Positions 26,300-37,759 of a DNA stretch of 64,000 bases are shown in pieces (positions within the stretch are counted from its first letter, which is position 1; every line of letters begins with the position of its first letter). Position numbers and translations under genes: made by a program. This DNA is from Septoria linicola (lineage: Eukaryota > Ascomycota > Dothideomycetes > Mycosphaerellales > Mycosphaerellaceae): positions 1,550,001-1,614,000 of the forward strand of contig CP099428.1 in NCBI GenBank assembly GCA_024114885.1. The letters run 5' to 3'. The notes under the pieces were generated by a model that saw only the letters and a program-made list of their open reading frames with translations, was not told the DNA's origin and did no database searches.

Positions 26300-27730
26300 T
26301 AGCCTCTATATCTTTAGGCGTAGTAGGCTTCCTTAATAACGAATCTAGAGCTATATACTTCTTACTAGGAACATATATAACGTTAAAGTCGAAGAGGTGG
26401 ATCTATACTAGCTAGCGCGTTATTACTATATTCGGTAAATTAGAGGTAGCCTTATTAAGCTAGTAAACAAGGGTATTTGTATTAATCTCTAGTTAGAAGT
26501 ATACTCCGAACAGCTATAGTTTTAGCTTCTTTAATACCTTTAGTATACTAAGGCATTCGCGCTTTCTAGTATCGTACTTAACTTCTACTAGGTTAAATAG
26601 GCCGGACTTATATCGAACTAGATAGCGGAGAAGTAGCTCGTCTTAATTATATTAGGAAAGCGTATATCCTTAACCTTTACTACTCGAATCTACGCCTACG
26701 ATAATAAGTCCTACCCCTTCTCTATAGTTAAGAGTAACTAGGGCTAGGGCTGAAACTAGTGCCTTTAAGACGACGTCTTTAGCTAGTTAATATTCGGTAG
26801 TCTATTAAAACTTAGTATCCTTCTATAAGAGTTTAAATAGCGGAGTAAGGATAATCGTAAAACCTTTAACCTAGACGCGGTAGTACGTAACTACGCCGAG
26901 GAAGATTCGAACCTCCTTCTAATTTTCTAGCGTCGGCTATTTCTTAATCTTCGCTACTCTCGTGAAATCTAGATAGTAACTATCGATACTAGTAAGGTAA
27001 CTAACGATTACTAGTTATTCGTAATAGAGCTATAGCTTGTTAAAAGCTATAGTTATATTAGCTCGTTCTATATTATAGAGAACGTCGTCTATAGTTATAA
27101 TATATTTAATAATATAATAGTAGAGGCTAGGTTTAACCTCTTTACTATCGTACTTCGTCTTAGGCCCTTTAATACCGATATTATTAAGGAACAGCTATAC
27201 CTTATACGAGATATACTCTATAAGCACTTGATTAATAATACGAACGAACTAGGTAATAGAATTCGTAGCTCCTTATAGTAACGTTATCTACTATAACAAG
27301 CCTAGTAGTAAGTCAAAGCCTATAAGGTCTCTATATAATTTATCGAGTAGGATTTAGTTATATCTAGAGAAGATATTAACTAACGAGGCTAGCGCGTAAC
27401 CAGTAAAGTCCTTAGAGAAACCCTTAGCGTCGGATAGTAAGTTCGAATCTCTTATAGTAACTTAATTAAACTTCTAAGCTACGTTAATTAACCGATACTT
27501 CTTTAGCTTACCTACCTCTATCTTCTTACTAATAAGGAAGTACGGGTTTCGATAGGCACTATAGTATAGCTTAAGAGTTCTAGCTTAGATTCGTTGTCTT
27601 AGTATATCCTCTACGACATATCGTAGCGATAGGTTCAGCTTGAAGCCTAGATACTACTATAGCTCGTAAGGAACTGTCTAAATCTTCTATAGTAGAGTAA
27701 TATTAGGATTAATTCGGCCTAAATACGTAA
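26300..27730 (-). pseudogene. reverse transcriptase and RNase H, copy 2
   Basis: On minus the RT palm motifs appear in order: N-P-Y-F-L-I-S-K-K, Y-R-L-I-N-V-A, L-A-S-L-V-N-I-F-S-R-Y, then F-L-N-N-I-G-I-K-G-P-K at about 27,165-27,195. Both catalytic Asp are Asn (AAT AAT, each in a former TpG). The hinge E-V-R-I/T-F-L-G-V-V lies near 26,915, and an RNase H-like E-V-K-Y-D-T-R-K-R-E-C segment lies near 26,570. Stops replace Gln and Trp. The open stretch 27,735-27,917 just upstream is the region between protease and RT. Confidence 0.85.
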
Positions 27731-30700
27731 AGTCCTACGTAAAGGCAGCTTCTCGATTCCTTAGTATATAGTATAACAAATCTAGCTCTTTTAGTAGTAG
27801 TTCTATACTAGGTTTAAACTTTATAAGCCGTTCAGGCGTTAGGCGTAATCTAGGCTCGATCGTCGAGAACCTCTTAGTTAAGTACTTACTATTATAAGGT
27901 CTAGTACTAGGTAGCATAGCTACTTCCTTCTTAATATAAGTCCGTCGCTAGTCCTTTAATCCGCTAGGGTTTAAGCTATTAGTTATAGTAATATTAGTAT
28001 TTACTAGTTTAATCTTGTTAGTAACTCGCTTATAAAGAGTATAGGCGCTAATATAATTATCTAGCTTCTACTACCCTATAGCTTCTTTGTTACGAGCTTT
28101 CTCTACTACTATATTAATAGTAGCTAAGATAACGTACGTCTCCTCGCTAAGCTCGTCGTCTACTTTATCGAAGATAACCTCGTTATAGGGTCTAGGTTCT
28201 TAGATAGCTAGCTCCGCCTCTCTAAGCTTCCTATAGGCAATTATTAAGTATTCGCCTCTATAATTTGAACCCTAGCTCGATTAAGACACTAGTATAGTAT
28301 CGTTAAAACTATACCTAATACCCTAGTATAAGTCTCGCTCGCTAGTATAAGCTAGCTTAGCTTCGCTAGTAGCTAGTAGAAGCTTCTTAAGTCGACTATT
28401 TTAGCTGAATTTAGCGATATTGCCTTTAACGGCCGCTACTACGAGATAGTCGTACTATGTTTAAGTCTAGCTATAATTAACCCGTCTTAATAGTTCGAGC
28501 TACTATCGTAGAGAGGTACTTTGTCTAATCAAGTCCGCTATAAAATAGTCCCTAAAGTAGATTACTTTTATATACAACAACTACTACGTAAGGTAGTTAA
28601 AGACTTAATTCTCTAGGAGTTTAGGGCTGTTAGTGACTATAAACGAATACTAGTACTAATCGCTTATCTATCTATACTACTAGTATAGTTTAAAGTATAG
28701 TATAGGAGGTATAACGTAATTATCGTTTAAAAAGGTAACTATAGAACGTTCCGCTAGCTAACCCTCCTAAGTAGAGTTTTTACCTCTAACTACTAAACCT
28801 TATACGGAAAGGGTAGTAGAAGCTTGAAAAGCTTATAATCCCTCTCTCTACTCCTCGCTATTATAAGATCTAGAGTCCTCGACAGTATACCCTATATTCT
28901 TTAGCTAATAATTACCGAAAGTTAGAGTTTAGACACTAACTTCTACCGAACCTAGACGCGATATACGTATTAGAGCCCCTACTAAACTCGTGCCGTCGAC
29001 TAGAGCTAGTTCCTCGGCACTCTAGCTTTTCCTAGTACCTGTTCTATAGTACGTATATTACTATAGCTATTAAAGCCTATAAACATAATAATACGGCCGT
29101 CTAGAGTACTAATTAAGCCCTCCTAAGAGCTATTATCGTAGTTCTTAGAAGCTAGGCGTACCTGTCGTACCTATAGTTAGCTAAGTAAGATTAGGCTATT
29201 CGCTAGTAAGACTAGAAATAGTATAGTAACTCTTACGCTAAAGGTGTCGATTAACACTTCTAGGTAGTACCTAACGAAAGTAACCTTGCCTCTAACTCCT
29301 CCTATAGTAATATTACCGAGAGGGGTTATACTAACTTAAAGCTTCCGAACGTATTCGATCGGTATAATTATTAACTTAGCCCTCTTATCGATTAAAGACT
29401 TACAAGCTATTATTTAAGGGCCGTACTTTGTAGGTACGTAGATACTTAGAATAATCTAATAGATATTATTAAATAATAGGAGGATATTATTAGTCCGCTT
29501 ATAAAGCTCGGAAGTAGGCCTAGGTTTCACTATATTAATCGCTATAGCGGTAGCCTAGAAGGCCTTGATATCGGTCGCTAAAACAGCTTTTATTAGCTCC
29601 TCTACCGTATCGTAGAAGGCTTTAGATAGTAAGGAATATACGCTAATCTTAGCTCTACTATCTCTATTCGTACGCTTCTTTACCTAAAGCTTATTAAGCT
29701 TCTTACGTAGATCCGTATTATTTAGAATACGACCCTATAAGGAATACGACGCTCGCTCGCTATAGAGAATAATCTCCGCTAAGCTTAACTAGACCTTAGA
29801 TTCGAGTATTTTGTCTATCTAGAAGACGTTAGCGTTATTATTAGCGTACGTAGCTCGAAGGTAGTTATCTACCTACTTTGTCTTTAGAGGCTCCTTTACC
29901 TTCTTTCGCTTTTAAGTATACGTAGGAGCGACTAGAACTAGTAGACCGTTTAGGTAGTCGTATATCTACTTATCCTCGATCTTATTATTATTACGTCCTT
30001 AAGTTTAAGAATCCTCTAACTCTCCTATATCCGTAAGGTAAGGAGCCGGCCGGTTTTTATCTTTAACCTCTTTAATATAAGGGTAACGATAAGCGTAGGT
30101 TCTTATAGCTATAGCCTAGGTCGTAATCCGCTTCTATACTCCTATTAGCTATCCTCTAACTAGATAAGAAGGGTTTAGGTTCCGTTTTATCTTTACGCTA
30201 TCTCTAGCTACGTAGGCGCCGATTAGATCGTCCTAATCTTTCTACGTAATAGAAGCGACTTAACCGATATCGATAGGACTATCGATACTAGCTACCTTGT
30301 TCGCTATCCTCTACTAGCTCGCTCTTAGCGTTAATAAACGATCTACATTTTCAAGATTAATCTTTCCGTAGCGCTACTCTAATACTTCTATTAATACGAA
30401 TAGCTTTAGTAGTTCCTTGTCCTAGTAGTACTATATCTTTTCTATACCTAGGCGAGGCGTTCTATAGTATATAATACCGGTCTTTAGATCTCTATATATT
30501 AAGCTCTTAGTCTCGAACTACTATAGGTACTCGTAGTTTATAGCTATATAGCCTTCGAGCCTATATATCTAATAACCTAAAATCTTTAGAGCGATCGCTA
30601 TATAGGCCTTAATTATTAACCTATTATCTATCGTAGCTAAGTTAATCGAAATCTCCTAGCTATAAGTAGGCCTTAGAATATATAGATAGTCGTGATCGTG

Positions 30701-30899
30701 AGACTTCGCCCGCTATCCTATCGATAGGCGTAGTAGCTATAGGCCTCCTTCTTCGAGTCGACGAATCGTAGCGATTACGAGGTCTTATATACTAGTAGTA
30801 ATATTATCGACGCTTGCTAGTTTACAGCCTTTACGGACTACTATTTCTCTAGCCTTAAACTTAGAGTTTAGTCTTAGAGCGGACTTCTTTACTACTTCG

Positions 30900-31800
30900 T
30901 ATAACTACTAGACATCTCTACCGCCTTCGTTATATACTTCTAATTTGAAGTCCTTATTACTATTAATCTAACGCTAGGCTATCTTTAAGAGCTTACTATA
31001 ATCCAAGTTACTATTATTAAGGTCTAACCTAAGATAGGCCTAGAGCCTCTTACCGAAGCGGAATAGTAGGCCTCGTATAAATAGAAGAGTACGAGAACGC
31101 TCGTCTATATACGAAGTAGGTATAGTATTAGAGTAGAGTATAAACTGCCTCAAGTACTCTAAGAGATTATTATCCTCGCTACGGTCGACCTTATAAAGGT
31201 TTTCTATATAGTAGTAGTTTCCGAGCATGTATATACTATCGTACTTTTAGTACTCCTTAATAATAGATTCCTTAAACTTAGCGTAGTCTCGATTATAGAA
31301 ACTATTAAGGCGCTAGTATCGTCTACGTTAGACGACCGTAACCTAAGTAAGTAACTTCTCGTAAAGCTGTTTGTTATTATTAATAAGTAGGATAGCGTAG
31401 TTACTATATAGTGCTTTAAAACGCTTAATATACTCGGTTACGTTCTCTCTATTAAAGAAGAGATTCTAGTCCGAGCTAGGTATTAGTAGAACCTAAGCGA
31501 CAATTACCTTCTAGCTTTAGGTTACTTAGATAGTCTCTATAAGCAGCTAGAACTACGCCGTAGATAGTCTACTATTCAAGTTTAGTCCTTAAAAGGTATT
31601 AGCGTTAGGGTTAAGGTTATTACCTCCTTAGTCCTTAGCTTCTATAGATATATCGTTGTCTAGTAGAGGGAATAAAGTAAAAGCAGGTAGTAGCTTTACT
31701 AGTAATCTCCGAATTTGCTTATTAAGCTAGTTAGATAAGCTACTATCTAGTATTATAGGCCGGCTAGTAGATACTAATTTACTTATAGAGCTCGTTCGAA
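30900..31800 (-). pseudogene. gag region, copy 2
   Basis: The minus strand holds a retrotransposon-gag-like helical segment, still open at 31,040-31,228, with N-L-L-E-Y-L-R-Q-F, then L-L-F-I-R-G-L. Sequence between here and pol (about 28.0-30.9 kb) also reads as degraded coding sequence on the same strand, so the gag-protease side is unusually long. No intact zinc knuckle was found. Confidence 0.6.
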
Positions 31801-32578
31801 GGTGTTCTAAGAGTATGTTATACTCTTCTTAATTAAGGTTTTTTAAATAAAATATAGTTATCGTTTAAAACGATAACTAAAAAACAAGGGTCTAATATTT
31901 TATTAGCCGTCTAAAGGTAAATCGTTAATCTTTTCTTATAATACTGAGGCTATATTAATTGTGCCTAATAAGTAAGGCATATTATGTCGTATAGTTCGAC
32001 CGTTTATAGCTAGGCGCGTCTATCTTACTTATTCGGGTAATCTGCTATATAACTATAGTAGTATAATATTACGTTAGCCTATACTATATACCGGGTCCGG
32101 GGCCTTAGACGTAATTAGTGTCCTTAGCTAAACGATTAGCGTATAACGCCGTACTAGGGCTTATTCTAAGCGATCTATATACTAGAGGATACGAGATTAC
32201 CTAGACGGGTCCGGCCTATCCTATAGCCTCTACGCTATCTAAACGAGAGCGTTTTCACGCTAAACCGGGGTCTAATCGAAGACTATTATAGGCATAGAGA
32301 CCCTAAGTAAATCTCTGATATAGTAAGTCGCCTTACTATCTATACGACAATTACTAAATAGATCCGTACTAAGGGGTACTAGAGGTTTATAACTTTTCTA
32401 GGTTAGAGCGATATCTACATTCTAGGGGCTTCTACGTTATTATAGCCCTTTAAGTCGCCTCTTACGTAGGCTCCTTTAGGCCTCTTATTAATGTTTATAG
32501 TATATTAGTTCTCGCTTTAAGGCTACCTTCTACCCTCTACGCTTCTAGTCCCGGTATAAGAGAGAAGAGATAGCCCTA

Positions 32579-32590
32579 CCTTCGGCTCTA
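32579..32590 (-). other. candidate tRNA primer-binding site of copy 2
   Basis: One base inside the 5' LTR the minus strand reads TAGAGCCGAAGG. If the first TAG was TGG before RIP, this is a normal primer-binding site complementary to a tRNA 3' end in CCA. I cannot name the tRNA. Confidence 0.45.
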
Positions 32591-32591
32591 T

Positions 32592-32871
32592 TAATAGATA
32601 ACAACTACCTTAACACTAACCCCCTAGGTAGGTATAAGAGTAGTCGCTATAGAACAAGACCTATTCGGAGAGTAATAGTCTTATAATACGTATATTAACT
32701 AGTAGTAACAAGCTCAAAATAGTAGCCCTAGGACTAAGAGCCTTATACTAGGACCGTAGGACATTAAATTAATTAAGTAGAGTAAATATTACTATCTTAG
32801 AAACGAGCTACTACCTTGCTTTTATACTAAAACTGCTAAGCACGGTATGTAGGTAGGCCTTTACCTTACTA
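32592..32871 (-). repeat. LTR of copy 2 (5' LTR in element orientation)
   Basis: This 280-bp direct repeat of 19,794-20,073 is followed by the second GTAG (32,872-32,875). The differences from its partner are transitions at CpA/TpG sites, so the pair has been mutated separately since insertion. Confidence 0.92.
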
Positions 32872-32875
32872 GTAG

Positions 32876-34850
32876 TTAAGGATTTTAAAGCGTAGAGGCT
32901 ATACCTCGAAAGCGCTCTATATACGATTAACGTACTAGTCGACTATACTAACCTTTATAGATTTATAGGCGTAAAGAAGTTAACTAGTAGGTAAGCCTAT
33001 TAGGCTATATTCCTAGCCCTATTCGACTTTATTATAATATACTAGGTAGGTAAGCGAAACCTAGCTAACGTGCTATTAAGGTATAGCGATTATACTAAGA
33101 AGATAGTAGAGGTAACTAACCTACTACCTACCCTATAGACTAAGTTATAGCTATAGGATAATTAAAGTACGAGAGACGTAGGCGGACCGCTCGTAGCTCG
33201 TATCTATACGACTTATAAAGAATAGTATTCTTTAATAGAGAGAAGTACTAACTCTAACCTATAGTAGTAGTTTTTAACGCCTATACGAGTAGTAGGTATA
33301 ATTACTAAGAGTAAAGAGCTATACGTAAATATCTTAGACTAAATCCTTAGATATACTCGCGCGCTAGTATAGGCTAAGCTAAGTATAAGCGTAGTATACT
33401 TATAAGCGATAAGTAATAGTAGCCGATTCGAGTAATATACTATAAGAGAGAGAAACCTCTAGGTAGACGATTCGCTATACGTACCTAAGAACTACGCCTT
33501 ATAGACGTAGGTAATTCGTATATATTATAATAATACCCTTATAGGCTACTTTAGTAAAAACAAGACTATCTCGCTAGTACGAAGGAAGTACTAGTAGCTA
33601 GAGATAACTAAGGATATCGTATAATACGTAGAATCCTATAGGAGTTACTAGAAGATAAAAGCGCGTCGCTATCGACTATATAGCGAGCTAACTACGCTAC
33701 CTATACTAGATCGTCTATTCTAAGAATTAACTTAGAATTTTATTATAGACCTTCTACTAAGTAAGTAAGGAGTATACGTATATAATACGATTCTAGTTAT
33801 TATCGACCGATATATAAAGATAGTTATCTTTATCCTAACTATAAAGAGGTATACTAGTAGTAACCTTATAGAAGTCTTAATATTAGAAGTAATTAGATAT
33901 TATAGTATACCTATAGGTATTATTAGCGATAGAGAGTCTATATTTATAAGTTAGTTTTAGTCTAACTTCTACTATAAAGCGTATATAAAGCGTAAGCTAA
34001 GTATAGCGTTCTATCTATAAACGGACAAGTAAACTAAAAGAGTAAATTAGATACTTAAGACTTACCTACGTATCTACTATATAGAGTAATAAGATAACTA
34101 GGTAGACCTATTAGTATAAGCCGAGTTCGTATATAATAATAGTACGTATACGATACTAAAGGTATTACTATTTATAGCGCTATATAGTTTTAATCTAGAG
34201 CTAGTAACGAGTAGGTAAGAAGCTTAGAACGCGCTTTCTAAAAGAGAGATACTAGCTACTAAGGAAGCTATAGAAAGATTAAAGAAGAACTACGAAACGC
34301 TAGGTAAACGCTAGCGAGAAGTAAGCGAGGTATAGGCTAGGTACTTTAATAATAGGTATTAGGCTAAGGAATATAAGGTCGATAATATAGTCTTACTATT
34401 AATAAAGAATCTACGATTAAAGGTTCCTTTAAAGAAGTTAGTAGATAAGTTTACTAGGCCTTTTAAGATAATTAATATAGTAGGAAAGTAGGCGTATCGC
34501 TTAGCTCTACTACTAGACGCTCTTATCTATAATATATTTTATATATTACTTCTAGAACCTTAGAAGGGTAGCGAGACGTACGTAGAGAGTATACTACTTA
34601 TAGACTACTAGAGTAAATAGAAAGTTAAGAAGATCCTTAGAACTCGAGTAAGAGAAAGCGTACGCTAGTACTTAATCTACTAGTAGAGCTAGTCTAAAGA
34701 GTATAACTAGTAGGAACCTAAAGAATATATTAGTAGCTATATAGTACTAGACGTATTCGAAGCCTAGCGCGTAAGTAGGCGCGTAGTAAGATAGAAGCGC
34801 TAAGGTACTAATATAGCGATACTAAGTACTAAGCGCTAAACCTATATATA
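32876..34850 (+). mobile_element. chromovirus (Ty3/Gypsy), 3' part: rest of RNase H, integrase, chromodomain
   Basis: The plus strand resumes RNase H exactly at 32,876 (K-D-F-K-A, then V-L-V-D-Y-T-N-L). Integrase follows with V-I-I-D-R-Y (first Asp at 33,805-33,807), I-I-S-D-R-E-S (second Asp at 33,928-33,930), and T-D-K-stop-T-K-R-V-N, where the third catalytic residue Glu has become Lys (AAA at 34,036-34,038). A chromodomain occupies about 34,606-34,752: K-V-K-K-I-L, R-Y-L/Q-Y-L-I region, and E-P-K-E-Y-I, corresponding to the E-W-E-V-E-K-I-L ... W-E-P-E pattern of chromoviruses. The 3' LTR was not located. Confidence 0.85.
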
Positions 34851-36350
34851 GAAGTAAACTTTAAATTTAAGAGAGTAAGAAAATTACTAAGATATTTAGG
34901 ATATATCGAAGCGTAAACTATATTATTTATATACGCTTACTAAGTAGGTCGTATAGTACTCGTAAATAAGAAATAAGAATCTAACTATAGCCTATATAAG
35001 CGTAAGTAGAGTATAAGAGACGTAGGTAGAAAGCGAGCGAAACGCTTATACGTCGTCTATAGAGAGTACGTCGTCGTTAGCGTTTCTACTACTAGTAACG
35101 CTTTCTACGTCCTTATCTTTATCTTTCTCTTCGTTAGACTTAGTATCGAACGAGAGGTCCTCCTTCTAGTCGCTACTTTTAGAGTAGGTAGCCTCTATAG
35201 TAGCGTCGAGGATATAGCTAGTCGCGCCTACTAGGTAGCTAGTCTACGAAGAATATTAGTATTATAGAAGGATCGTATAAGAAAAGTAGATATATCTTAT
35301 ACTATAGCTTAAATATAGCTACTATAAAGTTAGACTAGCGCTAGGTCTCTACTAGAGCTATAATAGATATCGTACTAGTCGCTAGCGTAGCGAATACGCT
35401 CGTCTTATATAGCGTATCCTAGCTACTAACTACTTTACCCTTATTACTAGTATAGATCTTCTTAGAGGCCTTAATATAGGTATAGAGGTTCTTTAGGCGA
35501 TACTCGGCCTACTTCTTATATATACTATCTAGAAGAATCTCTAGCTACTAGTAGTAGTATAGTACGTAGCGCGTCTACTACTTAAGGTTACTATTAGTAA
35601 TATACTCGTAGAGGTAGTAGCTATACTTATAGCGCTAATACTTAATCTTCTAGCTAGGCTTTATAACCTCGTTATATATAGGTTCGTCGTCTATATATAG
35701 TCCGTTAGTAGACGAAGCGTACTTAAGAAGTATTCGAAAAGCTATACTCTTATAGTTATACTTAATATAGTAGAGATAGATATCGATATTACTAGTATTA
35801 CTAACGTTACTAATTATACGTAGTAGGTAGTTAGAGACTATTTTAGGTATATATTTTAGAAGTATTATACTTATATTAATAGTATAGTTATAGTACGAGT
35901 CGACTATCTTACTAAGAATATAGAAAATATTATATATAGAGAGAAAATCTAAGAGAGAATTAGAAGAGTTTTTAAAGAATACGCTCGAGCTACGAATCGT
36001 AGTCGCTATAATAGAGAATATATTACTATATAAACGTAATACGTATAGTAACTCTTTACTTTATAGCGTAGATTTACGTAATACGCTAAAGGTTCGTAGG
36101 TATAACGCGTTAGAGACGTAATAGATATAGAATATATAAAGTATATTATAAAGACTAAATAGGAAGCCTCGAATATAACCTATAAAGTAAGAGTATCGCT
36201 AAGAGTAGCTCTCTTAGAGAGAGGAGATAGTTATAAGAGCTAGGTAAGGTTAAAGATTAGACTTACCTTAGGCTCGTAGGCTTAGTATATAGTATAATTA
36301 TAATATATATATATATCTAAAAGGAGGTAAGAATTAGTCTTACGATATCC
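34851..36350 (-). pseudogene. unidentified RIP-degraded coding relic
   Basis: Between about 35,050 and 35,900 the minus strand keeps a coherent frame of about 250 codons with only RIP-type stops. It contains A-F-R-I-L-L-K-Y-A, G-L-Y-I-D-D-E-P-I-Y-N-E-V and a basic K-K-I-Y-T stretch. The surroundings (34,851-35,050 and 35,900-36,350) show no readable frame and may hold the chromovirus 3' LTR. I do not recognise the product. It could be another transposon protein or a host gene caught by RIP. Confidence 0.4.
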
Positions 36351-36379
36351 TAATAGTCTTATTAGAAGAGCGCTCTATA

Positions 36380-37250
36380 TATTACTATATATCTCTTTTA
36401 TATTAGGCTCTATTTAAGGAACTCTAGTATTATATAAGAGCTATAGCTATTAAGGATTAGAAGCTACTAGTCTCTACTAGCCTTAGCCTTAGTATAACGA
36501 TTAAATACCTCCTTTAGCTATACTAATCTAAGTTTATTATTAGTCTATCTATTAGGTAAAGAAGTAAAGAAAGCTATATACTTTATACTATTAAAATCCT
36601 ATAGCTAAGAGTCTTATAAATTACTAGTAACTATCTTATAAATTAGTATAGGTAGAAGTATAGTACTATCTACGTAGATATAGGCTAGGATTATAATCTA
36701 CTCGTAATTACTATCCTATATATTACTAATTAATTTCTTCTCTTATTTTAAGCTCTTAGTAAATATTCGCTTTATCTACTATATAAAGCTAATTATAGCT
36801 CTCTTCTCGTCTATATTATATATATTAGATAGAGTAATCAAGTAATCCTTAATCTTCTAGCCTAAGATATTATAGAATAACTTAATTAAAGTATAGTTAT
36901 TAGCTTTCTTTCTCTTTTTATCTAGAGATCGAAGATAATATAATTCTAGCTCTTTTATATATCTACTAAGAAAACTACCTATCTAGTTCTTTCTAGGCTA
37001 TCTACTAATAATAGTAGTAGTAAAGGTATAAACTATTATAGAGGTAGAAAGAATACCTTTAGTAGTTAGCTTATTTATATATTTAATAAGTATAGACTCC
37101 TATACTAGATTTAAAAGTTAATTCTTCTAATACTAATTATCTTTAGTACCTTATAGGGATTTCTACCTCCTCTATAGTGTCTCTAGGTATATATTATATA
37201 ATCTAGTAATAGTAGCGATATTTAGACGACTCTACGAGTTTAGTTTATTA
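36380..37250 (-). pseudogene. Fot1/pogo-type (Tc1-mariner superfamily) DDE transposase relic
   Basis: On minus the frame reads I-Y-N-I-D-E-K (first catalytic Asp intact, 36,809-36,811), then a block matching C-x-x-A-D-G-T-x-L-P-P-x-L-I-Y, then S-x-L-Q/stop-D-S and F-F-T-S-L-P-N. Then comes R-Y-T-K-A-K-A-S-R and L-L-I-L-N-S-Y-S-S, where L-I-L-D-G-H-G-S-H is normal. The second Asp is therefore Asn (36,449-36,451). The end after the second Asp diverges and looks truncated. The upstream part to about 37,250 reads as the N-terminal region. Terminal inverted repeats were not found. Confidence 0.75.
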
Positions 37251-37279
37251 ATTACTATATTAATAGAGTCTATAGTTGT

Positions 37280-37759
37280 TAGACTATGCGTGTTAGAAGT
37301 AGATAGAAAGTCGCTCAAATTCCTCGTCACGTGGGAAAACTCGTCACGTGGGGAAGCCTTCTAGAGAGGTCGGGTCAAAACGTCGGCTTTGCCCATCTCA
37401 TCGCCTAGTGCCCTGACGGGTCCACGACATCACTACTGTTCCAAACTCCGAGTTCTCACAAGACTATACGACACCGCACGGATACAATATGAGAGCAACG
37501 CCCACCATGTGCGAGTGTCTCGTGACAATGTAGCGGCATTCGCGCTTCACGAGGGTACTGTCGTTTGCGTCTGGATATAGAGGATCAAGGACAGGATGGC
37601 TTTCGCAGAGGCCACATGCCTGATTGAGACCGCCTCCCGCGCCCTCCATTCTATCGTGCGATACTGGCGTTTCCATGTCATAGATGGCTTGTTGTGGAAA
37701 AGAGACAAAGTGGCGAGGCTACATTGAATAAATCACCTCACTTGGTGTGCATTAATTCG
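37280..37759. promoter_or_regulatory. boundary of RIP-affected DNA and 3' flank of the mannosyltransferase gene, with a doubled CACGTG motif
   Basis: Composition changes abruptly within about 40 bp near 37,280-37,320. Just inside the normal side the 13-bp word CTCGTCACGTGGG occurs twice, at 37,323-37,335 and 37,340-37,352 (17-bp period), giving two palindromic CACGTG cores at 37,328 and 37,345. They could be bHLH or bZIP binding sites or the unmutated end of the adjacent DNA transposon. Short open frames here do not look coding. Confidence 0.5.

Larger units (their letters stand above)
19794..32871 (-). mobile_element. 13-kb Ty3/Gypsy-type LTR retrotransposon, copy 2 (RIP-inactivated, less mutated)
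   Basis: This complete element of 13,078 bp has 280-bp LTRs and a GTAG duplication. The coding strand is minus: 5' LTR 32,592-32,871, primer site, gag about 31.8-30.9 kb, a long coding stretch to pol, RT/RNase H 27.7-26.3 kb, integrase ending near 24.9 kb, a spacer, ORF3 23.5-20.1 kb, polypurine tract, 3' LTR. It keeps more ancestral CpA/TpG sites than copy 1, and a few uninterrupted stretches of 60-73 codons survive (20,517-20,738, 27,735-27,917, 31,040-31,228, all minus). It lies nested in the chromovirus, so it is the younger of the two. Confidence 0.92.

Noticed and set aside
20517..31228. Open frames of 60-73 codons at 20,517-20,738, 27,735-27,917 and 31,040-31,228 (minus) as separate small genes
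   Set aside because: They are surviving stretches of the degraded ORF3, pol and gag of copy 2, in frame with stop-ridden flanking sequence.
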